Positions 7,919 through 16,564 of a stretch of 63,750 nt of DNA are shown piece after piece. The translations under genes and the position numbers were made by a program. Position 1 is the first letter of the stretch, and the number at the start of each line of letters is the position of its first letter. This DNA is from Methylobacterium sp. GXS13 (GTDB lineage Bacteria; Pseudomonadota; Alphaproteobacteria; Rhizobiales; Beijerinckiaceae). Location: positions 1 through 63,750 of the forward strand of contig NZ_LKKO01000040.1 of NCBI RefSeq assembly GCF_001455965.1, written 5' to 3'. The notes beneath the pieces were generated by a model, which was not told where the DNA came from, did no database searches, and saw nothing but the letters and a program-made list of their open reading frames with translations.

Positions 7919-8010
7919 CGTCATTGCGAGCGCAGCGAAGCAACCCAGGGCAGCGCGCGTTCTCAAACCACAGCGTATCCCTAGGTTGCTTCGCTGCGCT
8001 CGCAATGACG
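7919..8010. repeat. 92-bp intergenic palindromic repeat, copy 1
   Basis: Two 31-base arms (7919-7949 and 7980-8010), beginning CGTCATTGCGAGCGCAGCGA on the plus strand and mirrored at the right end with one mismatch, around a 30-base variable centre. Copies of identical length lie at 53337-53428 and 62310-62401. It occupies the gap of about 390 bases between the O-antigen-ligase-like gene and the MDR oxidoreductase gene, in which I see no gene. Confidence 0.9.
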
Positions 8011-8123
8011 GTGGGGTCCACGCGCAGCGTGCAACCATCGCGGCGGCTTTGCGTCTACAGACGCTCCGGAGCGGGCCGGCTCGCGTTGCGGTACGATCGG
8101 CCCGCGCAGTCAACAGGTGCACC

Positions 8124-9143
8124 ATGACCCAATCGGCATCCCGGGCCGTCATCGTCCAGCCCGGCGGCGGCTTCGACACGGTGACATTCGGCGAGCGGCC
8201 CGTCCCGGAGCCGGGCCCCGGCGCGATCACCGTGCGCCTGCGAGCGAGCTCGCTCAACTATCACGACTACGCCGTGGTCAGCGGCCTCTGGGGGCCGAGC
8301 GAGCCGCGGGTGCCGATGTCCGATGGCGCCGGCGAGGTCGAGGCGGTCGGCCCCGGGGTGGACGGGTTCGCGATCGGAGACCGGGTGGTCAGCACGTTCT
8401 TCCCGACCTGGCTCGAAGGCACGCCGCAGGTCGAGGGCTTCGCCACGGTGCCAGGCGACGGAATCGACGGCTACGCCCGCGAGCAGGTGACGGTGCCGGC
8501 CACCGCTTTCACCCACGCGCCCCGGGGCTGGGACCATGCCGAGGCGGCGACGCTGACCACGGCGGCGCTCACCGCGTGGCGGGCGCTTCACGCCGATGCC
8601 GGGCTCAAGGGCGGCGACGTGGTGCTGGTCCAGGGCACAGGCGGCGTCTCGCTGTTCGCGCTACAATTCGCCAAGGCGGCCGGCGCGACGGTGATCGCCA
8701 CCTCGTCGAGCGACGCGAAGCTCGAGCGCCTGCGCGGCCTCGGCGCCGACCACCTGATCAACTACCGCGCCGATCCCGCCTGGGGCGCCACCGCCAAGCG
8801 GCTGACTGGCGGGCGCGGGGTCGACCATGTGCTCGATGTCGCCGGCCCGGGGACGCTGGAACAGTCGATGGAAGCCGTGCGCGTCGCCGGCCACATCTCG
8901 GTGATCGGGATCCTGACGGGGGTGGCCGGGCCGCTGCCGCTGGTCCCGGCGCTGATCCGCCAGATCCGGCTCCAGGGCGTGCTGGTCGGCAGCCGTCGCC
9001 ACCAGATCGAGATGATCCGCGGCATCGAGGCCTGCGGGCTGCGGCCGATCGTGGACAGCGTCTACCCGCTGGCCGAGCTCGTGGCAGCGTTCCGGCACCA
9101 GGAGAGCAACCGCCATTTCGGCAAGATCTGCATCCAGATCTGA
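8124..9143 (+). CDS. zinc-independent MDR oxidoreductase, quinone-reductase-like NAD(P)-dependent alcohol dehydrogenase
   Basis: A 339-residue medium-chain dehydrogenase/reductase. The N-terminal GroES-like domain is followed by a Rossmann domain with GTGGVSLFALQFAKAAGATV from about 172. The positions that bind catalytic zinc in alcohol dehydrogenases are replaced (NYHDY instead of the Cys-His-Asp motif, SDGAGEV instead of GHEGAG), and the structural-zinc cysteine lobe is absent, so a quinone-oxidoreductase-like, NAD(P)H-dependent reduction is more likely than zinc catalysis. A much longer open frame upstream is an artefact running antisense to the ligase gene; the ATG at 8124 fits the family start. 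Confidence 0.88.
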   Translation: MTQSASRAVIVQPGGGFDTVTFGERPVPEPGPGAITVRLRASSLNYHDYAVVSGLWGPSEPRVPMSDGAGEVEAVGPGVDGFAIGDRVVSTFFPTWLEGTPQVEGFATVPGDGIDGYAREQVTVPATAFTHAPRGWDHAEAATLTTAALTAWRALHADAGLKGGDVVLVQGTGGVSLFALQFAKAAGATVIATSSSDAKLERLRGLGADHLINYRADPAWGATAKRLTGGRGVDHVLDVAGPGTLEQSMEAVRVAGHISVIGILTGVAGPLPLVPALIRQIRLQGVLVGSRRHQIEMIRGIEACGLRPIVDSVYPLAELVAAFRHQESNRHFGKICIQI

Positions 9144-9162
9144 ACGGCGGGAAGCGGGTCGA

Positions 9163-9234
9163 GGGCTCGCCGCCCAAGGGGATACCGGTTCGGCGCAAAC
9201 GCGCTTGTCCCACCGGGGCCTTGGGGGCGAGCCC
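9163..9234. repeat. inverted repeat after the MDR gene, possible terminator
   Basis: GGGCTCGCCGCCCAAG at 9163-9178 pairs with CTTGGGGGCGAGCCC at 9220-9234, about 41 bases apart, nearly complementary. It lies 20 bases after the oxidoreductase stop. No T-run follows, so a termination role is a guess. Confidence 0.4.
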
Positions 9235-9299
9235 GATTGCACCGCGATCGGGACCGCCTCTAGACTGGCGTGCTTCGCCGTCGCCACACCGCCGAGCCG

Positions 9300-9920
9300 A
9301 TGCTCTCAAACTTTGACGCCCCGGTGCTGTCCCCCGGCTTCGCGGCGGTCCCGCCGGGCCACATCGCCGCGATCGTCACCAGCCTCGAGATGGTCGAGCC
9401 GCCGGCCCTGCGCGATGCAAAGCCATTTCCGGACGGCACGGTGTTGCACCGCCTCGTCCGGCCGGATGGCGAGACCTATCGCAGGCTGTACCGGGTGGTC
9501 GGCGCCGATTGGCTGTGGTTCTCACGCCTGACGCTGGGGGACGAAGTGCTGCGGGCAATCCTCGACGACCCGCGGGTAGAGATCCTGGCCTTGCGCCGGG
9601 AGGGGGCCGATCTCGGCCTGCTGGAGCTGGACTTTCGCCAGCCGGACACCTGCGAGCTGGCCTTCCTGGGCCTGGTCCCGGAGGCACTCGGGCAGGGGCT
9701 CGGCCGCACCCTGATCCATGCGGCGATCGAACGAGCCTGGTCGCGGCCGATCCGGCGGTTCTGGGTGCATACCTGCACGTTCGACCATCCCGGAGCCCTC
9801 GGCTTCTACCGACGCTCCGGCTTCACGCCCTGCGCGGTCGAAGTCGAGATCGCACCCGACCCGCGGCTCACCGGCATCCTGCCCCGGACCTGCGCCGCGC
9901 ACGTGCCGCTGCTGGCGTGA
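9300..9920 (+). CDS. GNAT-family N-acetyltransferase
   Basis: A 206-residue acyl-CoA-dependent acetyltransferase. The GNAT core runs from about 75; LAFLGLVPEALGQGLGRTLI (about 122-141) is the strand 4 plus acetyl-CoA pyrophosphate loop (QGLGRT), followed by HTCTFDHPGALGFYRRSGF, the usual strand 5 and C-terminal helix. Target unknown. ATG at 9300 is used; an in-frame GTG at 9270 is possible. Nothing in the neighbourhood points to a substrate. Confidence 0.85.
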   Translation: MLSNFDAPVLSPGFAAVPPGHIAAIVTSLEMVEPPALRDAKPFPDGTVLHRLVRPDGETYRRLYRVVGADWLWFSRLTLGDEVLRAILDDPRVEILALRREGADLGLLELDFRQPDTCELAFLGLVPEALGQGLGRTLIHAAIERAWSRPIRRFWVHTCTFDHPGALGFYRRSGFTPCAVEVEIAPDPRLTGILPRTCAAHVPLLA

Positions 9921-10088
9921 CCGCAACGCCACGGCGCTCTCTCGGGACGGCGGGCATGCCCGGCCCCGGCTTGCGCCACCCGCCCCCGCGGTTCTAGCCT
10001 TCCGCCGCAGCCATGGAGGAGCGTGCCGCCGTGAACGACTGGACGAACATCGCATGTCGCCCTGTCTCGTCCACGCACCCGGCTCGCC

Positions 10089-11672
10089 ATGTCTGCCTTT
10101 CTCACCCTCGACGGGGTCATCCTCCGCACGCCTGAGGGCCGGACCCTCTTCGACGACCTGACCCTCTCCCTCGGCGCCGAGCGGATCGGCCTGGTCGGAC
10201 GCAACGGCTCGGGCAAGTCCTCGCTCCTGCAGGTCGCCGCCGGCCTTGCCGAGCCCGCCGCCGGCTCCGTGCGCCGGTCCGGTACGGTCGGCCTGCTCCG
10301 GCAGGACTGGCCGGACGCATGGACGCTCGCTGACGCCCTGGGGGTCGCCGAACCCTTGGCCGTGCTCAGGCGCGTCCTGGCGGGAGACGGCAGCGCCGAC
10401 GATCTCGAGGCCGCCGACTGGACCCTGGAGCCGCGCCTGGACGCCGCCCTCGCAGAGGCCGGCCTGCCCGGATGCCCTCTCGATCGGCGGATGGGCACCC
10501 TGTCGGGTGGCGAGCGCACCCGGGTCGGCATCGCGCGCCTGCTGGTCGAGGCGCCCGACCTGATCCTGCTCGACGAGCCGACCAACAATCTCGACGGGCC
10601 CGGGCGGGTCGCGGTCCGGGCACTGCTGCGGGATTGGCGCGGGGGTGTACTGGTGGCGAGCCACGACCGCGTGCTGCTGGAGCATGTCGACCGCATCGTC
10701 GCGCTGACGCCCCTGGGCGTGCGGGTCGTCGGCGGCGGCTGGTCCGCCTTTGCGGCCTGGCACGAGCGCGAGCGAGCCCGCGCCGCCGCCGAATTGGAAC
10801 GGGCCGGCGCCCAGCTGCGCGAGGCGCGCGACACGGCCCAGCTCCAGCGCGAGGACAAGGAACGGCGCGACCGCGCGGGCCGCGCCGTCGCTTCCAAGGG
10901 GTCGGAGCCGAAAATCCTGCTCGGCGCCCGGGCCGAGCGGGCCAAGAAGACCGGCGCTCGCACCCGGGCCATCGGCGAGCGGCTGATCGGCGACGCCGCC
11001 GCTCGGACCAAGACGGCACGGGCGCGGGTCGAGGTGCTGGCGCCGCTCACGATCACCCTGCCGCCCTGCGGCCTACCCTCAGGCGCCGAGGTGCTCGCCC
11101 TGGAAGGCGTCGTCGCCGATCCCGGCGGCGGGCCGCTCGGCCCCTGGACGCTCGCGATCACCGGGCCGGAGCGGGTCGCGATCGGCGGCCCGAACGGCGC
11201 GGGCAAGACGACCCTGCTGAAGGTGGCGGCGGGCGCGTTGAGGCCGGTTGCGGGGCAGGTGCGGCGGGCGGAGGGCCGTGTCGCCCTGCTCGACCAGCAT
11301 GTCGGGCTGCTCGATCCCCGGGCCAGCATCCTGGCCAATGTCCGCCGCCTCAACCCAGGTCTCGCCGAACGGGACGCCTATGCCGTTTGCGCCCGCTTCG
11401 CCTTCCGCAATCGTGAGGCCGAGCGGCAGGTCGACACGCTCTCAGGCGGCGAGCGCCTGCGTGCCGGGCTGGCCGGCCTCCTCGGGCGACCGCAGGCGCC
11501 CTGGCTTCTGATCCTGGACGAGCCGACCAACCACCTCGACATCGAGTCCGTGGCGCTTCTGGAGCAGGCGTTGCGCGGCTACGACGGCGCGCTGTTGGTG
11601 GTCAGCCACGATCCGGCTTTCTTGGAAGCGATCGGGATCGAGCGGACAGTCGAGATCAAGGTCCGAAGCTGA
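10089..11672 (+). CDS. ABC-F family ATP-binding protein
   Basis: A 527-residue soluble protein with two ABC ATPase domains and no membrane segment. First domain: Walker A GRNGSGKSS near 37-45, signature LSGGERTRV near 138, Walker B LILLDEPTNNLD. A charged helical linker fills about 210-290 (the P-site tRNA-interaction motif position of ABC-F proteins). Second domain: GGPNGAGKTT near 368, LSGGERLR, WLLILDEPTNHLD. ABC-F proteins act on ribosomes, either in translation rescue or antibiotic protection, rather than transport. Which subgroup it belongs to cannot be read from sequence alone. It is single, with 168 bases of non-coding sequence upstream. Confidence 0.9.
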   Translation: MSAFLTLDGVILRTPEGRTLFDDLTLSLGAERIGLVGRNGSGKSSLLQVAAGLAEPAAGSVRRSGTVGLLRQDWPDAWTLADALGVAEPLAVLRRVLAGDGSADDLEAADWTLEPRLDAALAEAGLPGCPLDRRMGTLSGGERTRVGIARLLVEAPDLILLDEPTNNLDGPGRVAVRALLRDWRGGVLVASHDRVLLEHVDRIVALTPLGVRVVGGGWSAFAAWHERERARAAAELERAGAQLREARDTAQLQREDKERRDRAGRAVASKGSEPKILLGARAERAKKTGARTRAIGERLIGDAAARTKTARARVEVLAPLTITLPPCGLPSGAEVLALEGVVADPGGGPLGPWTLAITGPERVAIGGPNGAGKTTLLKVAAGALRPVAGQVRRAEGRVALLDQHVGLLDPRASILANVRRLNPGLAERDAYAVCARFAFRNREAERQVDTLSGGERLRAGLAGLLGRPQAPWLLILDEPTNHLDIESVALLEQALRGYDGALLVVSHDPAFLEAIGIERTVEIKVRS

Positions 11673-11735
11673 GTGGTGTCGGCCTGCGCTTCGTCGTTCC
11701 CCGAAGGCCGGCGACCACCTTGGGCGGCAAAACCC

Positions 11736-12638
11736 TTATCGCCGCATCGTGTACTGCGACCGCCCCGCCGCCTGGCGCATCAGGAAGGACGCCATCTCGG
11801 CGAGTTCCGGGGCCTTGGAGCGGAAGGTCACCGACAGCGCGAGCAGCGTGTCCTTGTGGTCGAGCCCGGGATAGACCCGCTCCTGCACCGGCACGTGGGC
11901 GGCGCGCAGCTTGGCGGCCAGGCTCACCGTGTGCCGCGGCTTCACCACCGTGTCGGCCTCGCCGGTGGCCAGGAAGGTCGGCGGCGAGAGCGGGCCCGCG
12001 AAGGTCATCGGCTGGGTCAGCGGCAGGTCCGGGGCCTGCCCGAACACCTTGATGGTGGTGTCCTGATCGAGCGGCAGGAAGTCGTAGGGGCCGGACAGGC
12101 CGGCGACCGCCTTGATCACCTTGGGATCGACCCCGGCGGCATTGAGGTAGCGCGGATCGAGCCCGAGCATCACGGCGTTGTAGGCCCCGGCCGAGTGGCC
12201 AGCGAGGACGATGCGGCGCGGGTCGCCGCCATAGGCCGCGATGTTGTCGCGCACCCAGGCGATCGCCGCGGCACCGTCCTCGAGGAAGCCCGGGAAGGTC
12301 GTCTCCGGGTAGAGCCGGTAATCCGGCAGCACGGTCACGAAGCCCTGGGCGGCCAGCGCATGGCCGACAAAGGCGTAGTCGTCCTTGGAGCCGCTCTGCC
12401 AGGAGCCGCCGTAGAAGAACACCAGCACCGACGCCCGCTCGGCCGCCACCGTGGGGACGTAGACGTCGAGGCGCCGCCGCTTCCCCTCGCCGAAGGCTTG
12501 GTCGCGCACCGCCAGGCGGCCACCGGCATCGCGCGGGCCGATCGCGTCGAACAGGGTCAGCGGCGAGGCGGCGGCGAAACCGTAGGCCGCGAGCCCGAGG
12601 CCGAGAAGGCTGGCAAGCGCGATGAGGAGCCGTGTCAT
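11736..12638 (-). CDS. alpha/beta hydrolase, BD-FAE/HSL-like esterase, exported or membrane-anchored
   Basis: A 300-residue serine esterase. Residues 1-25 are a signal peptide or anchor (LLIALASLLGLGLAAYGFAA). The oxyanion segment is FYGGSW, the nucleophile elbow is GHSAGAYNAV, and the catalytic histidine is probably in GLDHKDT. A VLPDYRLYPE segment is typical of the carboxylesterase/kynurenine-formamidase-like group. ATG at 12638 is preferred to a longer frame because GGACGGGA precedes it and a signal peptide follows directly. Substrate unknown. Confidence 0.85.
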   Translation of the reverse strand: MTRLLIALASLLGLGLAAYGFAAASPLTLFDAIGPRDAGGRLAVRDQAFGEGKRRRLDVYVPTVAAERASVLVFFYGGSWQSGSKDDYAFVGHALAAQGFVTVLPDYRLYPETTFPGFLEDGAAAIAWVRDNIAAYGGDPRRIVLAGHSAGAYNAVMLGLDPRYLNAAGVDPKVIKAVAGLSGPYDFLPLDQDTTIKVFGQAPDLPLTQPMTFAGPLSPPTFLATGEADTVVKPRHTVSLAAKLRAAHVPVQERVYPGLDHKDTLLALSVTFRSKAPELAEMASFLMRQAAGRSQYTMRR

Positions 12639-12721
12639 ATCCCGTCCGGTTGCCCTGATTGGCACATTCAGCGCGCCGCTCGGGGCGGATTGATGACGGG
12701 AGCGGGGCCGGACGGTCAAAA

Positions 12722-13678
12722 TCAGGTTCGAAGCACGATGCACGCGCCCCCGACCTTGCGGATACGGCCGCACAGATCGTCGGCGGCCTGCCGGCTCTGG
12801 GCGGGGAGGCGGATCCGGTAAAAGGCCCGGGTGCCGCGGTTGCGCAGGCGGGTGCCGATGATCATCGGCCGCGCCTCGCCGATCACCCCGGCATAGGCGC
12901 TGCGAGCGCGGTTGAAACTCTGCAGGGCCAGCGCCTTGGAGAAATTCCCCGCGAGCTGGATGCCCCAGGGCGCCGCCGGCCCCTCGTTCGGACCCAGCGC
13001 GAAGCGGTCGCCACGGGACGGAATGCGCAGGCTGGCGGTGACCTGCAGGCAGGTCGCCGGCGCCTCGGGCTTGGCCTCAAGCTTCGCCTCGGGCTTGGAC
13101 TCCGCCTTGGCTTCGGGCTTCTCCTTCGCCGCGGGGGCCCCGCCCTCCGGATAGGTGATCGCGGCGCCGCCCCGCCAATCCTCGGCCGGGGTCCCGGTGA
13201 GGGCGGCGACGTAGGCACGGGTCTCGGCGGGCAGGCCGCCATCACCGGCGAGCCATTTGCTCACCCGGCCGGCACCGCCGTTATAGGCGGCGGCCGCGAG
13301 CCCGAGATTGCCGAACTGGGCCTTGAGGTCGGCGAGCAGATGGGCGGCATGCGGGATCGCCTGCTCGGGATCGAACGGGTCGAGCAGGCCGCGTTCCCGC
13401 GCCGTGCCGGGCATGAACTGCGCAATGCCTTGCGCGCCGGCCGAGCTCACGACGCCGACGCGAAAGCTGCTCTCGCGCCAGATCAGCCGGGTCAGGAACG
13501 GGATCGGCAGCCCGCGCGCCTTGGCGGAGTCGTCGATGAGACGGCAGAGCGCCTGCTCGACGGTCTCGGTCGCGCCCTCCGACGGGGCCGCCATGGCCGG
13601 GCCGGCGAAGAGGAGCGGGAGCAGGGCGAGGCGGCGCAGGCGGGGGGCGATCACGCAACCGCTTGGGGGGGGGCGCAC
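12722..13678 (-). CDS. lytic transglycosylase with SLT and C-terminal SPOR-like domain
   Basis: A 318-residue exported murein hydrolase. Signal peptide at about 15-30 (LALLPLLFAGPAMA). The SLT domain covers about 40-180 with catalytic glutamate E69 in IWRESSF and the motifs GAQGIAQFMPGTA and AAAYNGGAGRV. A Lys/Glu/Ala/Pro-rich tether (about 205-235) leads to a C-terminal region of about 80 residues ending in AGGACIVLR-like sequence, which resembles a SPOR peptidoglycan-binding domain. It cleaves the MurNAc-GlcNAc bond in the periplasm. A GTG nine codons in is an equally good start, directly before the signal peptide. Confidence 0.85.
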   Translation of the reverse strand: MRPPPSGCVIAPRLRRLALLPLLFAGPAMAAPSEGATETVEQALCRLIDDSAKARGLPIPFLTRLIWRESSFRVGVVSSAGAQGIAQFMPGTARERGLLDPFDPEQAIPHAAHLLADLKAQFGNLGLAAAAYNGGAGRVSKWLAGDGGLPAETRAYVAALTGTPAEDWRGGAAITYPEGGAPAAKEKPEAKAESKPEAKLEAKPEAPATCLQVTASLRIPSRGDRFALGPNEGPAAPWGIQLAGNFSKALALQSFNRARSAYAGVIGEARPMIIGTRLRNRGTRAFYRIRLPAQSRQAADDLCGRIRKVGGACIVLRT

Positions 13679-14022
13679 GGGGGGATCAATCCGTACGGTT
13701 GGGGGGTGATGCCGCGGCGCGAGCTCTCCGGAGATCCCGCCCGCGCCGTCTTCCCGAGGCCTTGGCTACGCCGCGACGTATCCAGATGCGTGGAGGACCA
13801 AGAAATATTAGATCGGCTGGCTTTTGTCGGATCCGAAGCAAGTCCACTGATGCCGATGATTTTCAGGCGATGCATCTCCGCTTAAGTTGCAAAACCGGAG
13901 GCAACTTTCCCCGGATCGACGCTGGGGACCAAACGTTTCATTTGTCCGGCTCCAAACTTGGCCCCCGACTTGCTTAAGCCAGACCGTCCTTGACGCATCC
14001 GGATCGGGAGACGGGAAGCGAG
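13679..14022. other. divergent intergenic region, no gene seen
   Basis: About 340 bases between the lytic transglycosylase and the amine oxidase operon, which run in opposite directions, so both promoters should be here. Open frames in it lack family resemblance and codon bias. Bases 13800-14000 are less GC-rich. GGGAAG at 14013-14018 is the ribosome binding site for the ATG at 14023. Confidence 0.5.
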
Positions 14023-15618
14023 ATGGCAGAGGCATCGGGGTTCAGTCGTCGCAAGTTGATATCGCTGGTGGGCGCCGCGGCCGGGAGTGCGGCAGCCTAT
14101 CAGGTCATGACCAGCCTCGGCTTCGCCGAGGAATCGCCCTATCGCGGGCCGATCCGGCTCGACGGCGATCCCAAGGGCGCCTCGGTCCTGGTGCTCGGGG
14201 CCGGGCTCGCCGGCATGACCGCGGCGCTGGAGCTGCACCGGGCCGGCTACCGGGTGCAGATCCTCGAATACAACACCCGCGCCGGCGGCCGGAACTGGTC
14301 GCTGCGCGGCGGCGATACCTACACGGAGCTGGGCGGCGCCACGCAACGCTGCGACTTCGACGCGGGCCTCTACCTCAATCCCGGCCCCTGGCGGATCCCC
14401 TACCACCACCACGGCGTGCTCGATTACTGCCGCCGTCTCGGGGTGGCCCTGGAGCCGTTCATCCAGCTCAACCACAACGCCTTCGTGCACAGCACCGCGG
14501 GCTTCGGCGGCACGCCGCAGCGGATCCGCACGGTCAAGACCGATTTCGACGGCGCCACCGCCGAGCTCCTGGCCAAGGCCACCCGCAAGGGCGCGCTGGA
14601 CGCGGAGGTCTCCAAGGAGGACCAGGAGATCCTGATCGAGGCCCTGCGGTCGCTCGGCGGCCTCGACAAGGACCTCGCCTATCGCGCCGGACCCGAGTCT
14701 TCGGAGTTCCGCGGCTACGCCCACGATCCCGGCGGCGGCCTCTCGGCGCGTCCGGTCGACGGCGAGCCGATGGCGCTCCACGACATCCTGACCTCGCGGC
14801 TCTGGCGGGGCCTGCAGAACTTCCTGCTGTACGAGTTCCAGACCACGATGTTCCAGCCGGTCGGCGGCATGGGCGGCATCGGCGAGGCCTTCGCCCGGGC
14901 CCTGCCGCCGAACACGATCCGGTACGGCGCCAAGGTCACGACCATCGCCCAGGATGGCCACGGCGTCACCGCCACCTACCAGGATCTCGCTAACGGCGGC
15001 GCGGTACGGCAGGCCCAGGCGGATTGGTGCGTCTGCGCCCTGCCGCTGACCGTGCTGAGCCAGATCCCCACCCAGGTCGGCCCCAAGATGAAGGCCGCCA
15101 TCGACGCCGTGCCCTACGCCTCGTCGGTGAAGATCGGCCTGCAGTTCAAGCGGCGCTTCTGGGAGGAGGACGAGCACATCTTCGGCGGCATCTCCTACAC
15201 CGACCTGCCGATCCGCCAGATCTCGTATCCCTCCACCGGCTACAATGCCGGCGGCAAGGGCGTGCTGCTCGGCGCCTATACGTGGAACGGGCCGAATTCC
15301 TACGAATTCACGGCGCTCAGCCCCGCCGAGCGGGTGCGCCGGGCGGTTGCGTACGGCAGCCAGATCCACCCGCAATACCGCACCGAGTTCGAGACCGGGA
15401 TCGCGGTGGCCTGGCACCGGGTGCCGTTCACGCTGGGCTGCGCCGGCGACTGGACCGACGCGGCAAGGGCCGAGCACTACGACAACCTCTGCGCGATCGA
15501 CGGACGGATCATGCTGGCCGGCGAGCACGCCTCGTACATCCCGGCCTGGCAGGAGGGCGCGATCCTTTCGGCGCTCGACACGGTCACGCGGCTTCACAAG
15601 AGGGTCCTGGCGGCATGA
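14023..15618 (+). CDS. Tat-exported flavin amine oxidase/dehydrogenase (NicA2/MAO-like)
   Basis: A 531-residue FAD enzyme. The N-terminus has a twin-arginine signal (FSRRKLISLVGAAAGSAAAY, residues 8-27), so it folds in the cytoplasm with FAD and is exported. The dinucleotide motif GAGLAGMTAALE is at 59-70, followed by LEYNTRAGGRNW, which contacts FAD. The C-terminal GEHASYIPAWQEGAILSAL is the usual FAD and aromatic-cage segment of the monoamine oxidase superfamily. Its stop overlaps the start of a cytochrome c gene, and a RidA gene follows, so electrons probably go to the cytochrome rather than oxygen, as established for nicotine oxidoreductase NicA2. The amine substrate is unknown. Confidence 0.88.
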   Translation: MAEASGFSRRKLISLVGAAAGSAAAYQVMTSLGFAEESPYRGPIRLDGDPKGASVLVLGAGLAGMTAALELHRAGYRVQILEYNTRAGGRNWSLRGGDTYTELGGATQRCDFDAGLYLNPGPWRIPYHHHGVLDYCRRLGVALEPFIQLNHNAFVHSTAGFGGTPQRIRTVKTDFDGATAELLAKATRKGALDAEVSKEDQEILIEALRSLGGLDKDLAYRAGPESSEFRGYAHDPGGGLSARPVDGEPMALHDILTSRLWRGLQNFLLYEFQTTMFQPVGGMGGIGEAFARALPPNTIRYGAKVTTIAQDGHGVTATYQDLANGGAVRQAQADWCVCALPLTVLSQIPTQVGPKMKAAIDAVPYASSVKIGLQFKRRFWEEDEHIFGGISYTDLPIRQISYPSTGYNAGGKGVLLGAYTWNGPNSYEFTALSPAERVRRAVAYGSQIHPQYRTEFETGIAVAWHRVPFTLGCAGDWTDAARAEHYDNLCAIDGRIMLAGEHASYIPAWQEGAILSALDTVTRLHKRVLAA

Positions 15619-16040
15619 ATGTCTCTTCGATCTCCCGAACCCTGGCGCTGCTCCTCGCCACGTGCGGCGGCGCCGCCGCGCAGGAGCACGCCCTCCACGC
15701 GGCCGTCCCGTCGGCCGGCCCGGCGATGAGCGAGGGCAAGACCTTCACGGAGTCCGGGGGCGCGGCGCTCACGGCCCGGGTCTGCGCCGCCTGCCACCAG
15801 GCGGGCGGGGAGGGCGCGGTCGGCGCCGCCGCCTATCCGGCGCTCCGGCACAATCAGAAACTCGCCAGCGCCGGCTATCCCGTCACGCTGATGCTGTACG
15901 GCCTGCGCGGCATGCCCCCGCTCGGGCGCATGATGAGCGACACCCAGGTCGCGGACGTGGTGAACTACGTCCGGACCCATTTCGACAACCCATACGGCGA
16001 CGCGGTCGCCCCAGGGGATGTGAAGGCAGCACGGCCATGA
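15615..16040 (+). CDS. periplasmic mono-haem c-type cytochrome
   Basis: A 141-residue exported class I cytochrome c. Signal peptide at about 1-23, a single haem-binding CAACH at 57-61, and the probable axial methionine in the YGLRGMPPLGRMM segment around 95-103; DVVNYVRTHF is the usual C-terminal helix. It begins in an ATGA overlap with the amine oxidase stop and ends in an ATGA overlap with RidA, so the three are made together. The natural reading is that it accepts electrons from the amine-oxidising flavoprotein and passes them to the respiratory chain. Confidence 0.88.
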   Translation: MNVSSISRTLALLLATCGGAAAQEHALHAAVPSAGPAMSEGKTFTESGGAALTARVCAACHQAGGEGAVGAAAYPALRHNQKLASAGYPVTLMLYGLRGMPPLGRMMSDTQVADVVNYVRTHFDNPYGDAVAPGDVKAARP

Positions 16041-16534
16041 TCGAACGGATCCTGATTTCCGCCCCCCTCGCGCTGGCCCTGCTGGCCGGGCCGGCTTCGG
16101 CCGAGGACATCATCCGGCACCCGATTCCGGGCTCGGACTTCCCGATCTCCGAGGCGGTGGAGGTGCCGGCCGGGCACGCCACCGTCTATCTCAGCGGCTT
16201 CGGGCCGGCGGTGACCGACCCCAACGCCGAGAAGAATACCGTGGCCGCCTTCGGGGATACCCGCGCCCAGACCGCCTCGACCCTGGCGTCGATCGAGGCG
16301 GCGCTCAAGCGCCGGAACCTGTCGCTGCGCGACGTGGTGAAGATGACGGTGTTTCTGGTCGGCGACCCGGCCAAGGGCGGCCGGATGGATTTCGCCGGCC
16401 TGATGGAGGCTTACCGCGAGAAATTCGGCACGGCGGCGCAGCCGAACCTGCCGACCCGCTCGGCCGTCCAGGTCGCGGCGCTCGCCAATCCCGGCTGGCT
16501 GGTGGAGATCGAGGTCACCGCCGTGCGCCCGTGA
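16037..16534 (+). CDS. RidA/YjgF-family protein with a signal peptide
   Basis: A 165-residue RidA-fold protein. Unlike the usual cytosolic family member of about 130 residues, it begins with a signal peptide (residues 1-22, ISAPLALALLAGPASA). The catalytic arginine of active RidA enzymes is present as R141 in NLPTRSAVQV, followed by LVEIEVTAV. Known RidA proteins hydrolyse enamines and imines. Placed behind an exported amine oxidase and overlapping the cytochrome gene by ATGA, it would release ammonia and carbonyl product from the imine in the periplasm. Confidence 0.88.
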   Translation: MIERILISAPLALALLAGPASAEDIIRHPIPGSDFPISEAVEVPAGHATVYLSGFGPAVTDPNAEKNTVAAFGDTRAQTASTLASIEAALKRRNLSLRDVVKMTVFLVGDPAKGGRMDFAGLMEAYREKFGTAAQPNLPTRSAVQVAALANPGWLVEIEVTAVRP

Positions 16535-16564
16535 TCGGAGGAGCGCCATCCCCACAGGATCCCC

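Noticed and set aside
7919..8010. CRISPR array
   Set aside because: The repeats are dispersed single palindromes, 45 kb and 9 kb apart, not a regular array with spacers, and there are no cas genes.
6594..9143. A single 849-codon open frame ending in the MDR oxidoreductase
   Set aside because: The first 510 codons are antisense to the O-antigen-ligase-like gene and have the Gln/Arg-rich look of noncoding GC-rich frames. The real gene begins at 8124.
13882..15597. 571-codon minus-strand frame
   Set aside because: Antisense to the amine oxidase gene; composition typical of antisense GC-rich sequence.
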